Assembly: GCA_902552805.1 (NCBI GenBank)
Contig: CACDIC010000005.1
Coordinates: 42,230-106,229, forward strand
DNA: 64,000 nt
Origin: an uncultured Pelagibacteraceae bacterium
Lineage (GTDB): Bacteria > Pseudomonadota > Alphaproteobacteria > Pelagibacterales > Pelagibacteraceae
Direction: 5' to 3'
A program made the position numbers and the translations under genes. Below, piece after piece: positions 55,451 through 64,000 of this stretch (position 1 is the stretch's first letter; every line of letters begins with the position of its first letter). The notes beneath the pieces are model-generated. The model ran no database searches. It was not told the origin of the DNA and saw only the letters and a program-made list of their open reading frames with translations.

Positions 55451-55864
55451 ATGTTTTTTAAGGAAAAAAAAGGAGATACTAAAACTAGTGATTTAGCAAG
55501 AGTTGCAGCATTATTGATTCATGCTGCAAAAATTGATGAGAACTTCTCAAAAGAAGAAGAGGTTATAATAAGTAAGGCACTTTTGAAAATAGGTGCTGAC
55601 CAAGATAATTTAGAAAATATTTTAAAAGAAGGTAAAGAAATAGAAGAAAACTCTAACCAAATTTTGGATTTTACAAGGGAAGTTAAAAATATGGATGATA
55701 AAAAAAAAATTGAAATTATAGAAACCCTTTGGAGAATAATTTACTCAAATAAAGAAGCAGATATGTTTGAAACTAATTTGATGAGACGACTTGCAGGCTT
55801 ATTGTATATTGACAATAAGATCATGGGAGATATCAAAGAAAAAATTAAAAAAGAAAATCAATAA
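55451..55864 (+). CDS. TerB-like protein
   Basis: [32 protein letters not shown] ... [25 protein letters not shown]. Confidence 0.82.
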   Translation: MFFKEKKGDTKTSDLARVAALLIHAAKIDENFSKEEEVIISKALLKIGADQDNLENILKEGKEIEENSNQILDFTREVKNMDDKKKIEIIETLWRIIYSNKEADMFETNLMRRLAGLLYIDNKIMGDIKEKIKKENQ

Positions 55865-56190
55865 TGACATATATAGTTAATGACAAATGCATTAAATGTA
55901 AGTTAATGGACTGTGTTGAGGTTTGCCCTGTAGATTGTTTCTATGAGGGTAAAAATATGCTTGTAATTAAACCCGATGAGTGTATAGATTGTGGCGTTTG
56001 TGAGCCTGAGTGTCCTGTTGATGCAATAAAAGCTGATACAGAGCCAGGGTCTGAAAAATGGCTAGAAATCAATAAACAATATTCCGAAATCTGGCCAAAT
56101 ATAACAGTTAAGAAAGATCCTCCATCGGATCAAGAAAAATATAAAGATGAGCAAAATAAGTTTGAAAAGTATTTTAAAGAAAACCTTTAA
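55864..56190 (+). CDS. fdxA: Ferredoxin (7Fe FdxA-type)
   Basis: [47 protein letters not shown]. Confidence 0.95.
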   Translation: MTYIVNDKCIKCKLMDCVEVCPVDCFYEGKNMLVIKPDECIDCGVCEPECPVDAIKADTEPGSEKWLEINKQYSEIWPNITVKKDPPSDQEKYKDEQNKFEKYFKENL

Positions 56191-57019
56191 AAAGAGTAAA
56201 GCTACTAAATCGAAAAAAAAGGCAAAAACCAAAAAGGTCGTTAAAATAAAAAAAGTAAAAAAGAAGATTAATAAATTACCAAAAAAATTAATTAAAACTA
56301 AAAAAGTTCTTTTAAAAAAATCTATAAAATCTGAAGTCAAAACTACAGAACAGAAAAGTGATGGTTTAAGAATTACAAAAAATAATGAGGCTAAACCAGA
56401 AATTAAAAAAGTAAAAAAACAAGAAACAGAAAAAAGAGAATATAAAATCAAAGATTACGTCGTATATCCAAAACATGGTGTTGGGCAAATTACTGAATTC
56501 AAAAAAATAAATATTGGAGGAATAGACGTTGAAACTTACGTTATAAAATTTGAAAAAGATAAAGCAAATGGAATGGTACCTGTTAATAAACAATTACACT
56601 TAAGACCATTAGCTACTATCAATCAGGTAAATAAATGCATCTCAATATTAAAAAGTAAGCCTAAAATAAAAAGATCTATGTGGAGTAGGAGAGCACAGGA
56701 ATATGAAGCAAAGATTTCATCAGGTAAGATTTATGAGTTAGCTGAAGTGGTAAGAGACCTTAATAAGGGGGATGATTTGATGGTTGACCAATCTTATAGT
56801 GAAAGACAATTATTTGAAAAAGCATATGAAAGAATCCTTTCAGAATTTCAAATAATTCTAAATCTGTCATTAGAGGATACTCAAAAAAAATTAGATAAAG
56901 CTTTAAAAAGAAACTTAAATACTCAACCTAAACCAGAGGCAGCACCATTAAAGCAAGCTTCATCAGATTTGCCTGAAGAAGAGGCTGTTTCAGAAAATGA
57001 AGAAGATATAGAGGAATAA
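56147..57019 (+). CDS. CarD-family transcriptional regulator with Lys-rich N-terminal extension
   Basis: CarD core [27 protein letters not shown]...[43 protein letters not shown]; 28 Lys in first 60 residues. Confidence 0.9.
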   Translation: MSKISLKSILKKTFKKSKATKSKKKAKTKKVVKIKKVKKKINKLPKKLIKTKKVLLKKSIKSEVKTTEQKSDGLRITKNNEAKPEIKKVKKQETEKREYKIKDYVVYPKHGVGQITEFKKINIGGIDVETYVIKFEKDKANGMVPVNKQLHLRPLATINQVNKCISILKSKPKIKRSMWSRRAQEYEAKISSGKIYELAEVVRDLNKGDDLMVDQSYSERQLFEKAYERILSEFQIILNLSLEDTQKKLDKALKRNLNTQPKPEAAPLKQASSDLPEEEAVSENEEDIEE

Positions 57020-57024
57020 AAAAA

Positions 57025-57065
57025 AACGCCTCTCACACGTAAATCGTTATGAGAAGCGTTTTTAA
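57025..57065 (-). terminator. Bidirectional-looking terminator hairpin; pairs better as the minus-strand transcript
   Basis: Minus RNA AAAAACGCUUCUCA...UGAGAGGCGUUUUU pairs fully with one G-U; on the plus strand that pair is a C/A mismatch. Confidence 0.75.
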
Positions 57066-57082
57066 TAAAGAATACTAAGTAA

Positions 57083-57160
57083 TTATCTTCTTCTTCTTTT
57101 TTTAGCTTTTTTCTTAGCTTTTTTCTTAGCCTTCTTTGCTTTTTTTCTTCTCTTAGGCAT
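57083..57160 (-). CDS. Putative 25-aa hyperbasic micropeptide
   Basis: ATG...TAA = MPKRRKKAKKAKKKAKKKAKKRRRR*, preceded by GGGAG 6 nt upstream; own promoter and terminator; below ORF-track cut-off. Confidence 0.7.
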   Translation of the reverse strand: MPKRRKKAKKAKKKAKKKAKKRRRR

Positions 57161-57184
57161 CTTTAGCTCCCTTTTTAAGTTAAA

Positions 57185-57200
57185 CGAATCAATTGATTCG
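57185..57200. repeat. 16-bp perfect palindrome CGAATCAATTGATTCG upstream of the micropeptide
   Basis: Read directly from the sequence; lies between the putative -10 box and the RBS. Confidence 0.8.
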
Positions 57201-57211
57201 CTATTAATCTA

Positions 57212-57240
57212 TTTTTATTTTTTTATGTGCCTTATGTCAA
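57212..57240 (-). promoter_or_regulatory. Putative sigma70-type promoter for the micropeptide unit
   Basis: Minus strand TTGACA-17 nt-TAAAAA; consensus -35, 17-nt spacer, 4/6 match at -10. Confidence 0.55.
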
Positions 57241-57360
57241 ATCTTAAATTTTAAAGAAAATTTTAAAAATAAAATTAAAATAAAAATTTTTTTTAAAAAA
57301 AATTTAAATTGTAAAAAAGTTAGTGTTTATGCGCTTAATAATCAAATATTTTGTAAAAAA

Positions 57361-59058
57361 TTAATAAAGTTTTTCTAAATCTTCTTTATATTTTTCTAAA
57401 ATTTTTTTTCTTTTTAGTTTTAAAGTTGGTGTTAACATTCCATTTTCAATTGTAAATTCTTCATTAATTAATTTTATTTTTTTTACTCTTTCAACAAGAG
57501 ATAAGTTTTTATTTAGATCATCTATATATAATTGAATTTCTTTTTTATTTTTTTCATTGTCACTTACAATTAAAGCAACTAAATAAGTTTTTTTGTCTCC
57601 ATAAACAAAACTTTGTTTAATTTTGTCGTCAAGACACAATAAATTTTCAATTTTCGAGGGTGAAATGTTATCACCACCAGAATTTACAATAATTTCTTTT
57701 TTTCTGTCAGTAATTTTCAAATTTCCCTCTTTTGTAATTTCACCTATATCTCCTGTGTATAACCAACCATTTTTAAGTATATCGTCTGTTTCTTTTTTCA
57801 TGTTCCAGTAACCAAGCATTACATTTTCGCCTTTAACCAGAATTTCACCATCCTGTGCAATCTTCACCTCATTAGTTTTAAAAGGAGGTCCAACTGTATC
57901 AATCTTGATTTTTTCAGGTATATTGCAACTTACTACTGGGGATGCTTCTGTTAGGCCATAACCTTGTAAAGTTGGCAATCCAATAGAGTTCAAAAATTCA
58001 CCAATTTTTTGATCTAACGCGCCCCCTCCAGAAACAAAAGCCTTTAAATTTCCACCAAACTGATTTTTGATTTTTCGTCTTACTAATTTTTCACATAAAT
58101 AATTTAATATTTTTTCTCTATAACTCATATTCTCATTATTTAGTTTTTTTATTCCAAGCGAAATCGTCGAAGATATTAATTGTTTCTTGAGACCTGTTTG
58201 CTTTGAAAAATTCATCGAAATCTTGCTGTACAAATTTTGATAAAATCTAGGCACAGCAGTCATTATGGTTGGTTTAGCAACTGCCATATTAGATAATAAT
58301 TTTTCTAAACTTTCAGCATAATAAATTTTTGCTCCTAATGTGATTTGTACAAATTGAACAGCATGTTCATATGAATGAGATAAAGGAAGCCAAGTCAAAA
58401 AAACAGGCTCACTATCTTTAACAAGCGAATTCAAAATTTCTTGCGCACCCTCACAATTAGATAAAATACCCCCATGACTCAGCATTACACCTTTAGGGTT
58501 ACCAGTTGTTCCTGATGTGTAAATGATACAAGCTAGATCTTTTCTTTCAATATACTGATTAAAGTTGTAATGATCTAAAGTTTTGTCCTTAGAAAATCTT
58601 TCAAAAATATTTTCTATACTATCAATTTGTTTATCTATATTTTCTATTGATAAAACTTTTATATTATCTGAAATGAATTTATCTATTTTTTTTAATTGAG
58701 TATTATTTGAGACAATACAAATTTTTGGATTACAATCATTAATGATATATTCATAATCTTTTTCAGAGTAAGTTGTAAATAAAGGAACTGTTACCCCACC
58801 AGCGTTCATTATGGCTATATCAGAAATAAGCCATTCAGGTCGATTTTCAGATAATAAAATGCACCTATCTCCTTTAGATAAATTTTTTCTTAAATATTCA
58901 GATAAAATTTGAATATTTCTTTCAACTTGTTTCCAAGTAAGAAAATCTTTCTTATTATCCTTTAACCACTTTAAAAATGGTTTATTAGAAGTAGAGTTTA
59001 ACTCCTTATACTTCGTGAAAAAAAGTTCTACTAAACTGTTAATTTTACTTAATTCCAT
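57361..59058 (-). CDS. Long-chain acyl-CoA synthetase (AMP-binding)
   Basis: CIIYTSGTTGNPKGVMLSHGGI, GYGLTEASPVVSCN, GWLYTGDIGEI, DRKKEIIVNSGGDNISPSKIE. Confidence 0.93.
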   Translation of the reverse strand: MELSKINSLVELFFTKYKELNSTSNKPFLKWLKDNKKDFLTWKQVERNIQILSEYLRKNLSKGDRCILLSENRPEWLISDIAIMNAGGVTVPLFTTYSEKDYEYIINDCNPKICIVSNNTQLKKIDKFISDNIKVLSIENIDKQIDSIENIFERFSKDKTLDHYNFNQYIERKDLACIIYTSGTTGNPKGVMLSHGGILSNCEGAQEILNSLVKDSEPVFLTWLPLSHSYEHAVQFVQITLGAKIYYAESLEKLLSNMAVAKPTIMTAVPRFYQNLYSKISMNFSKQTGLKKQLISSTISLGIKKLNNENMSYREKILNYLCEKLVRRKIKNQFGGNLKAFVSGGGALDQKIGEFLNSIGLPTLQGYGLTEASPVVSCNIPEKIKIDTVGPPFKTNEVKIAQDGEILVKGENVMLGYWNMKKETDDILKNGWLYTGDIGEITKEGNLKITDRKKEIIVNSGGDNISPSKIENLLCLDDKIKQSFVYGDKKTYLVALIVSDNEKNKKEIQLYIDDLNKNLSLVERVKKIKLINEEFTIENGMLTPTLKLKRKKILEKYKEDLEKLY

Positions 59059-59062
59059 AATT

Positions 59063-59147
59063 TGGTGGGCGAAGAGAGAATCGAACTCTCACTTCTTGCG
59101 AAACACGATTTTGAGTCGTGCGCGTCTACCAGTTCCGCCATTCGCCC
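59063..59147 (-). tRNA. tRNA-Leu(CAA), CCA encoded
   Basis: Reverse-strand class II tRNA; GGGCGAA acceptor, anticodon stem-loop CACGA-CTCAAAA-TCGTG. Confidence 0.93.
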
Positions 59148-59205
59148 TAGTTATTTAATAATTTATTAAATAGTATAAGAACTAAAATTATATTAAAACC
59201 AAAAA

Positions 59206-59811
59206 ATGTTTAAAAGTCTTTACGAAAAATGTTTAGATTTAGCAGCTCACAAAAGTTCTAAATATTATTTGGCAATAGTCTCTTTTGTTGAAAGTTCATT
59301 TTTTCCTATTCCGCCAGATGTAATGGTTATTCCAATGGTAATATCAAAAAAAAATGATTTTATTAAAATCTTTCTTATAACTACAATTTTTTCAGTTTTA
59401 GGTGGTATGCTTGGTTACTTAATTGGTGCGTTCTTTTTTGAATTCGGAGCACACATTATGAGTTTTTATGGTTATGAGGGTAAGTTATCAAAAATTAAAG
59501 AAAACTTAGTTAATAGTGATGGTTTTTATGCTTGGTTAGGAGTACTTTTTTTAGCTGGTTTTACTCCTCTTCCATATAAAGTTTTTACAATTGCAAGCGG
59601 CCTAATAGGATTCAACTTTTTAATCTTTGTTTTGATAAGTTTAATTTCCCGAGGATTAAGATTTTTCATCGTATCATACCTTTCTTATAAGTTCGGTGAT
59701 TTATTTAATGAATATATGGATAAGCATGGGTCAAAATGGTTTACAATAATTGGAATATTAATTGTTATTATTGGTTTAATAATTTATCTGATTTTTAAAT
59801 CTCATGTTTAA
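59206..59811 (+). CDS. DedA/YqaA-family membrane protein
   Basis: VSFVESSFFPIPPDVMVIPMV; GGMLGYLIGAFFFEFG; FLAGFTPLPYKVFTIASGLIGFNFL. Confidence 0.9.
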   Translation: MFKSLYEKCLDLAAHKSSKYYLAIVSFVESSFFPIPPDVMVIPMVISKKNDFIKIFLITTIFSVLGGMLGYLIGAFFFEFGAHIMSFYGYEGKLSKIKENLVNSDGFYAWLGVLFLAGFTPLPYKVFTIASGLIGFNFLIFVLISLISRGLRFFIVSYLSYKFGDLFNEYMDKHGSKWFTIIGILIVIIGLIIYLIFKSHV

Positions 59812-60289
59812 TCTTAAAACTGAAATTTACTTGAGAATAATTTTTCTATTTAGTCTAATAGCTTTGATTTCTGCTTATTTTATAGAGCATGTTCTGGGCC
59901 ACCAACCATGTAATTTATGTTTGATAGAGAGAATTCCTTATGGGTTAAGTATAATTTTGATATCTCTAATGTTTATTATAAAGAAAAATGAAAATTTCTT
60001 TATTTTGCTTTTAATACTAACTTTTATTTTTTCTTTTTTTATTTCATTGTATCATTTCGGCATAGAACAAGGCATTTTTCAAGAATCAACTGTTTGTGGT
60101 GTAAAAAACTTTTCTGAAAATGTAATTAAAGAGGAATTACTAAATCAACTAAGTGAAAAGACTATAAGCTGTAAAGATGTGACATTTAGGATTTTAGGAT
60201 TATCACTAACTACTATTAATATTGTAATAAGTATATTATTTATTATAACTCTAGCAAAAATTTTTACTAAATATGAAAAAAACAAATAG
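59804..60289 (+). CDS. DsbB-like disulfide bond formation protein
   Basis: EHVLGHQPCNLCLIERIPYG CxxC motif; four-TM topology. Confidence 0.88.
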   Translation: MFNLKTEIYLRIIFLFSLIALISAYFIEHVLGHQPCNLCLIERIPYGLSIILISLMFIIKKNENFFILLLILTFIFSFFISLYHFGIEQGIFQESTVCGVKNFSENVIKEELLNQLSEKTISCKDVTFRILGLSLTTINIVISILFIITLAKIFTKYEKNK

Positions 60290-60803
60290 AAGAGTTGAAG
60301 AATTTATTAGAGTTGACCATGCAGGCGAGAGGGGTGCTGTCAAAATTTATGAAGGTCAGTTATTAGCTTTAAATACAATTGTTAAAAATGACAATTTAAA
60401 AAAAACAATTGAGGATATGAAAGAACATGAAGTTGAACATTGTCAATTTTTTGAAAATGAAATAAAAAAAAGAAATATTGAGCCAACAAAATTTTTGCCA
60501 TTGTGGGATCTGCTAGGTGTAGGTTTAGGTTTTGGGTCTACTATTCTTGGGAAAAAAGCAGCCATGCTATGTACTGCCTCCGTTGAAGAAGTAATAGATA
60601 AACATTACCAAGACCAAATAAATCAACTTGGTCCAGAAGAAAAAAATCTAAAAAAGAAAATTATAAAATTTAGAGAAGATGAGCTTCATCATAAGGATAT
60701 TGCTTATGAAAAAGGAGCTACCAAAAAAGGCATTTACTCAATTATGGATAAAATAATAAAAACAGGTTCAAAAATTGCAATTCGAATATCAGAAAAAGTA
60801 TAA
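60273..60803 (+). CDS. coq7: Demethoxyubiquinone hydroxylase (Coq7 family)
   Basis: IRVDHAGERGAVKIYEGQL; MKEHEVEHCQFFE; CTASVEEVIDKHYQDQ; FREDELHHKDIA diiron ligands. Confidence 0.95.
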   Translation: MKKTNRRVEEFIRVDHAGERGAVKIYEGQLLALNTIVKNDNLKKTIEDMKEHEVEHCQFFENEIKKRNIEPTKFLPLWDLLGVGLGFGSTILGKKAAMLCTASVEEVIDKHYQDQINQLGPEEKNLKKKIIKFREDELHHKDIAYEKGATKKGIYSIMDKIIKTGSKIAIRISEKV

Positions 60804-60806
60804 AAC

Positions 60807-61376
60807 TTAAGCTTCTAATTCAACATCCCAATATAAATAGTCCATCCAGCTTTTATGTAAATAATTTGGGGGAAAATTTTTTCCATTACGATGTAAGTCT
60901 TCTGTAGAGGGTTGAAAAGGATATTGTGTCAATTTCATGCCCGATAATTTTAATAGTTTGCCTCCTTTTTTAACATTACAAGCTGAACATGCCGTAACAA
61001 CGTTATCCCAATTAGTTTCTCCACCTTTTGATCTAGGCAATAAATGGTCAAAGGTTAATTCCTCGTTGCTGCCACAATACTGGCAGGAAAACTTATCTCT
61101 AAGAAAAACATTAAACCTTGTAAAACTTGGTTTAGATTGAGGAACAATATAATCTTTTAGAGCAATTACACTAGGCAATTGCATATTGAATGAAGGACTT
61201 CTTACAACACGGTCGTAATTACTGACTATAATTACACGATCTAGAAAAACTGATTTCACAGTATCTTGCCATGACCATAGCGATAGAGGATAGTAACTCA
61301 ATGGTCTATAATCAGCGTTTAAAACTAGTGCAGGACATTTTTCTAGTGAAACATCTTGATCAATAAAATTATTCAT
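60807..61376 (-). CDS. HNH endonuclease-family protein
   Basis: FSCQYCGSNEELTFDHLLPRSKGGETNWDNVVTACSACNVKKGG. Confidence 0.92.
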   Translation of the reverse strand: MNNFIDQDVSLEKCPALVLNADYRPLSYYPLSLWSWQDTVKSVFLDRVIIVSNYDRVVRSPSFNMQLPSVIALKDYIVPQSKPSFTRFNVFLRDKFSCQYCGSNEELTFDHLLPRSKGGETNWDNVVTACSACNVKKGGKLLKLSGMKLTQYPFQPSTEDLHRNGKNFPPNYLHKSWMDYLYWDVELEA

Positions 61377-61413
61377 ATCAAATTTTAACTTAAATAAAAA
61401 TTTTTTTCAATAT

Positions 61414-62073
61414 TTAGGAATTATTAAATTTTTTTAAGATATAATTCAATGCAATACTTGAGGCATTTATAGGAATATGGTGATCACAATTTTTTATGAG
61501 ATGCGTCTCAATGTCTATATTATTTCTCATAAAAAAATCTTTTGCCTCTAACATAAAATTTGGTGAGACAACTTGATCAGAATCACCATGAATTAGCAAA
61601 ATACTAGATGAGTTTTTTTTTCTTAATTTCAAATCCTTTTCGTCAATAATTTTTCCAGAAAAACCCACAACACAATTAAAAGGTTTTTCAGAAGTAAGTC
61701 CTAAGTTTATTGACATCATACAACCTTGACTAAAACCAGATAAACAAATTTGATTATTTTCAAAATTAAATTCTTTTTTAATTTCATCAATAAATTTTGA
61801 TAATTTTTTTTCAGCCTTTATAGATTGGTCCAAAATATACTCTGGATCATCCTTGCTTAAATCAAACCACTGATATCCATTTGGGTTTATACTGCATGGT
61901 TCATGACCATTGGGACAAATAAAAATAGTATTAGGTAAATGTCTTTTCCAGTTCAATGAGAGCATACTAATATCCTTACCATCACCACCATAACCATGAA
62001 GTAAGATAATAGCATTTTTAATCTTAGTATTAGCCTCTGGTTTAACCATTACTGTATCTAGGCAAAATGTCAT
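61414..62073 (-). CDS. Phospholipase/carboxylesterase family hydrolase
   Basis: AIILLHGYGGDGKDISML; ICLSGFSQGCMMSINLGL; ILLIHGDSDQVVSP; DHHIP. Confidence 0.9.
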   Translation of the reverse strand: MTFCLDTVMVKPEANTKIKNAIILLHGYGGDGKDISMLSLNWKRHLPNTIFICPNGHEPCSINPNGYQWFDLSKDDPEYILDQSIKAEKKLSKFIDEIKKEFNFENNQICLSGFSQGCMMSINLGLTSEKPFNCVVGFSGKIIDEKDLKLRKKNSSSILLIHGDSDQVVSPNFMLEAKDFFMRNNIDIETHLIKNCDHHIPINASSIALNYILKKFNNS

Positions 62074-62122
62074 AGTGTGTGAATTATGTTTTTTTATTTT
62101 TAAAACACCCTACAATACCTTC

Positions 62123-62326
62123 ATGATATCTGGAATAGTAGTTAAAATATTATCTATAGTTTTGTTAATGGCAGTTGGGATAGTTTTAATTCTTGGTATC
62201 GGAACTTTATTTAAAGGTGGTGAAACAAGCAAAAAATATTCTAATAAATTAATGCAGTTAAGAGTTTTGCTCCAATTTATTGCAATAATTGCTTTGGTTG
62301 GTTTTGCATATTTTTTCAAAAATTAG
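62123..62326 (+). CDS. HIG1-like twin-TM small membrane protein
   Basis: MISGIVVKILSIVLLMAVGIVLILGIGTLFKGGETSKKYSNKLMQLRVLLQFIAIIALVGFAYFFKN; start trimmed from 62075. Confidence 0.78.
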   Translation: MISGIVVKILSIVLLMAVGIVLILGIGTLFKGGETSKKYSNKLMQLRVLLQFIAIIALVGFAYFFKN

Positions 62327-62832
62327 TTGTAACTAGCCAACCATTCAACAAAATTTTTTTCCTTAAAATCGATTGATCCAACAATTCTTGCAAACTCATA
62401 TCCATCCTTGTTTATCAAAATTGTGGTGGGCACTCCTCTTAGTCCAAACTTTTTCGCTAAGGTAATTGGTGAGTCGAAATATATCTTAAGATTATCTATA
62501 CCTAAATCCTCAAAAAATTTGGAGGCTTTTTCTAGATTATCCTGACCAACATTAATCGGAAATATTTTTATATTGTTTAAATTTTTTTGAAATTGCAATT
62601 GATCAAGAGATGGCATTTCCTCTTTACATGGGGCGCACCAAGTTGCCCAAAAATTGAGTAAAACCAAATTGCCTTTAAATTGATCAAGTTGAATTTCATT
62701 ACTCTTATCATCTAAAAACGTTAATCCATCATATTTTTTAAGCTCTTTATTGATAACAAGATTTTTTATGTCTTTGATTTCGGCGGCTACACAATTAGAT
62801 ATTAAAAAAGCAAATATTATTAAAAATCTCAT
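62323..62832 (-). CDS. TlpA-like thiol:disulfide oxidoreductase
   Basis: Signal-like N-terminus; LLNFWATWCAPCKEEMPSLDQLQ; GLRGVPTTILINKDG. Confidence 0.92.
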   Translation of the reverse strand: MRFLIIFAFLISNCVAAEIKDIKNLVINKELKKYDGLTFLDDKSNEIQLDQFKGNLVLLNFWATWCAPCKEEMPSLDQLQFQKNLNNIKIFPINVGQDNLEKASKFFEDLGIDNLKIYFDSPITLAKKFGLRGVPTTILINKDGYEFARIVGSIDFKEKNFVEWLASYN

Positions 62833-62856
62833 GTTAAATAGGTATAATTAATTATC

Positions 62857-64000
62857 ATGTCGAAAAATAAAAACAACCAGGCAATATGGGGCAATAGAAT
62901 AAAAAAAAACACTTCATCAATTTTTCAAAAAGTGGGAAATTCTATTGATGTTGATAAGAGACTATATAAAGAGGATATAATTGGATCTATTGCACATGTC
63001 GAAATGTTATTTAAACAAAAAATTATTTCTTTTAAAATAAAGAATAAGATTGTTTATGGTCTAAACAAAATCAAAAAAGAAATAACAAACAAAAAATTTG
63101 AATTTAATAAAAAGTATGAGGATATTCATATAAATATTGAAAAAAGACTTTTTGAAATAATTGGCGAAGATGCGGGTTTTATTCACACGGCACGATCCAG
63201 AAATGATCAGGTGATTACAGACTTGAAAATTTGGATGAAATCATCAACCAAAGAAATTAATATTTTATTAGATGTTATAATTAAAAGTGTAATAAGAGCA
63301 GCAGAGAAAAATATATATACTCTTATGCCTGGATTTACTCATTTAAAAAATGCTCAGCCAGTTTCATTTGGCCACTATTTAATGGCTTATGTTGAAATGT
63401 TTAAAAGAGATCAAAAGAGATTCATAAATAATCTAGATAGTTTAAATGAAAATCCTTTGGGTGTTGCCGCTTTAACTGGAACATCTTTTAATATTGATAG
63501 AAATTACACTACAAAAAAACTTGGATTTACAAAACCAACTAATAACTCAATAGATACAATTTCTGACAGGGATTTTGTGCTAGATTTTCTTTACTCAATT
63601 TCAGTCTGTGCTATGCATATTTCTAGAATAGCTGAGGAACTTATCATATGGAACTCTGATGCTTTCAAGTTAATAAATTTATCAGATAAAGTTGTAACTG
63701 GTTCTTCGATAATGCCACAAAAAAAAAATCCAGATCTTTTGGAATTTTTACGAGGAAAGTCTGGAATTATTTATGGTAATTTATTTTCTATGCTTACAAT
63801 TTTAAAAAGTTTACCTTTATCTTACTACAAAGATCTTCAAGACGATAAGGAAATTGTTTTTAAATCCAATGATACATTGCAAAATTGTTTAAAAATACTT
63901 AATGAGATTCTTAAAAATTTTACGCCAAATAAAAAACAAATGATAGAATTAGCTAACACAGGATATTTGACTGCAACTGATCTTGCAGATTATCTCGTAA
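62857..64000 (+). CDS. argH: Argininosuccinate lyase, truncated by window end (not in ORF track)
   Basis: Translated by hand: MSKNKNNQAIWGNRIKKNTSSIFQKVGNSIDVDKRLYKEDIIGSIAHVEML...IHTARSRNDQVITDLKIW...GSSIMPQKKNPDLLEFLRGK. Confidence 0.95.
   Translation, partial: MSKNKNNQAIWGNRIKKNTSSIFQKVGNSIDVDKRLYKEDIIGSIAHVEMLFKQKIISFKIKNKIVYGLNKIKKEITNKKFEFNKKYEDIHINIEKRLFEIIGEDAGFIHTARSRNDQVITDLKIWMKSSTKEINILLDVIIKSVIRAAEKNIYTLMPGFTHLKNAQPVSFGHYLMAYVEMFKRDQKRFINNLDSLNENPLGVAALTGTSFNIDRNYTTKKLGFTKPTNNSIDTISDRDFVLDFLYSISVCAMHISRIAEELIIWNSDAFKLINLSDKVVTGSSIMPQKKNPDLLEFLRGKSGIIYGNLFSMLTILKSLPLSYYKDLQDDKEIVFKSNDTLQNCLKILNEILKNFTPNKKQMIELANTGYLTATDLADYLV

Noticed and set aside
56062-56593. Two Phe/Leu-rich minus-strand ORFs of 129 and 75 aa
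   Set aside because: Antisense to Lys codons of the CarD tail (AAA to TTT), which create false hydrophobic ORFs

Overview
This is an AT-rich, densely packed 64 kb stretch of a streamlined alphaproteobacterial chromosome. The protein sequences and gene order look like the SAR11/Pelagibacterales group; that assignment is inference, since no search was run. Most of the window is core housekeeping: cspA, infA, hisD, murA, dcd; rpmH-rnpA-yidD-yidC; argB, dapD, dapE; truA, fmt, def; aroK, aroB; gyrB, lepA; pheT, pheS, rplT, rpmI, infC, thrS; gltB, gltD, uppP; aceE and the PDH E2; a thiolase; a SUV3-like helicase, ferredoxin and CarD; an acyl-CoA synthetase; dsbB, coq7, and a partial argH. There are five tRNAs (Phe, Thr, Ser, Arg, Leu). 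I saw no CRISPR array, IS element, prophage or rRNA. The observations most worth checking are: (1) a stand-alone transcription unit (promoter, 16-bp palindrome, RBS, terminator) for a 25-aa, 76% Lys/Arg peptide, MPKRRKKAKKAKKKAKKKAKKRRRR; (2) an AceE-type PDH E1 with an N-terminal lipoyl domain that shares a 32-nt perfect DNA match with the lipoyl domain of the adjacent E2; (3) truA interrupted by a TGA exactly where Trp is expected; (4) an adjacent HDAC-like/SET-domain pair; (5) CobS/CobT with a J-domain protein and no visible cobalamin genes; (6) CarD with a very Lys-rich N-terminal extension; (7) a small glycan-type cassette beside tRNA-Ser, joined by overlap to lepA.
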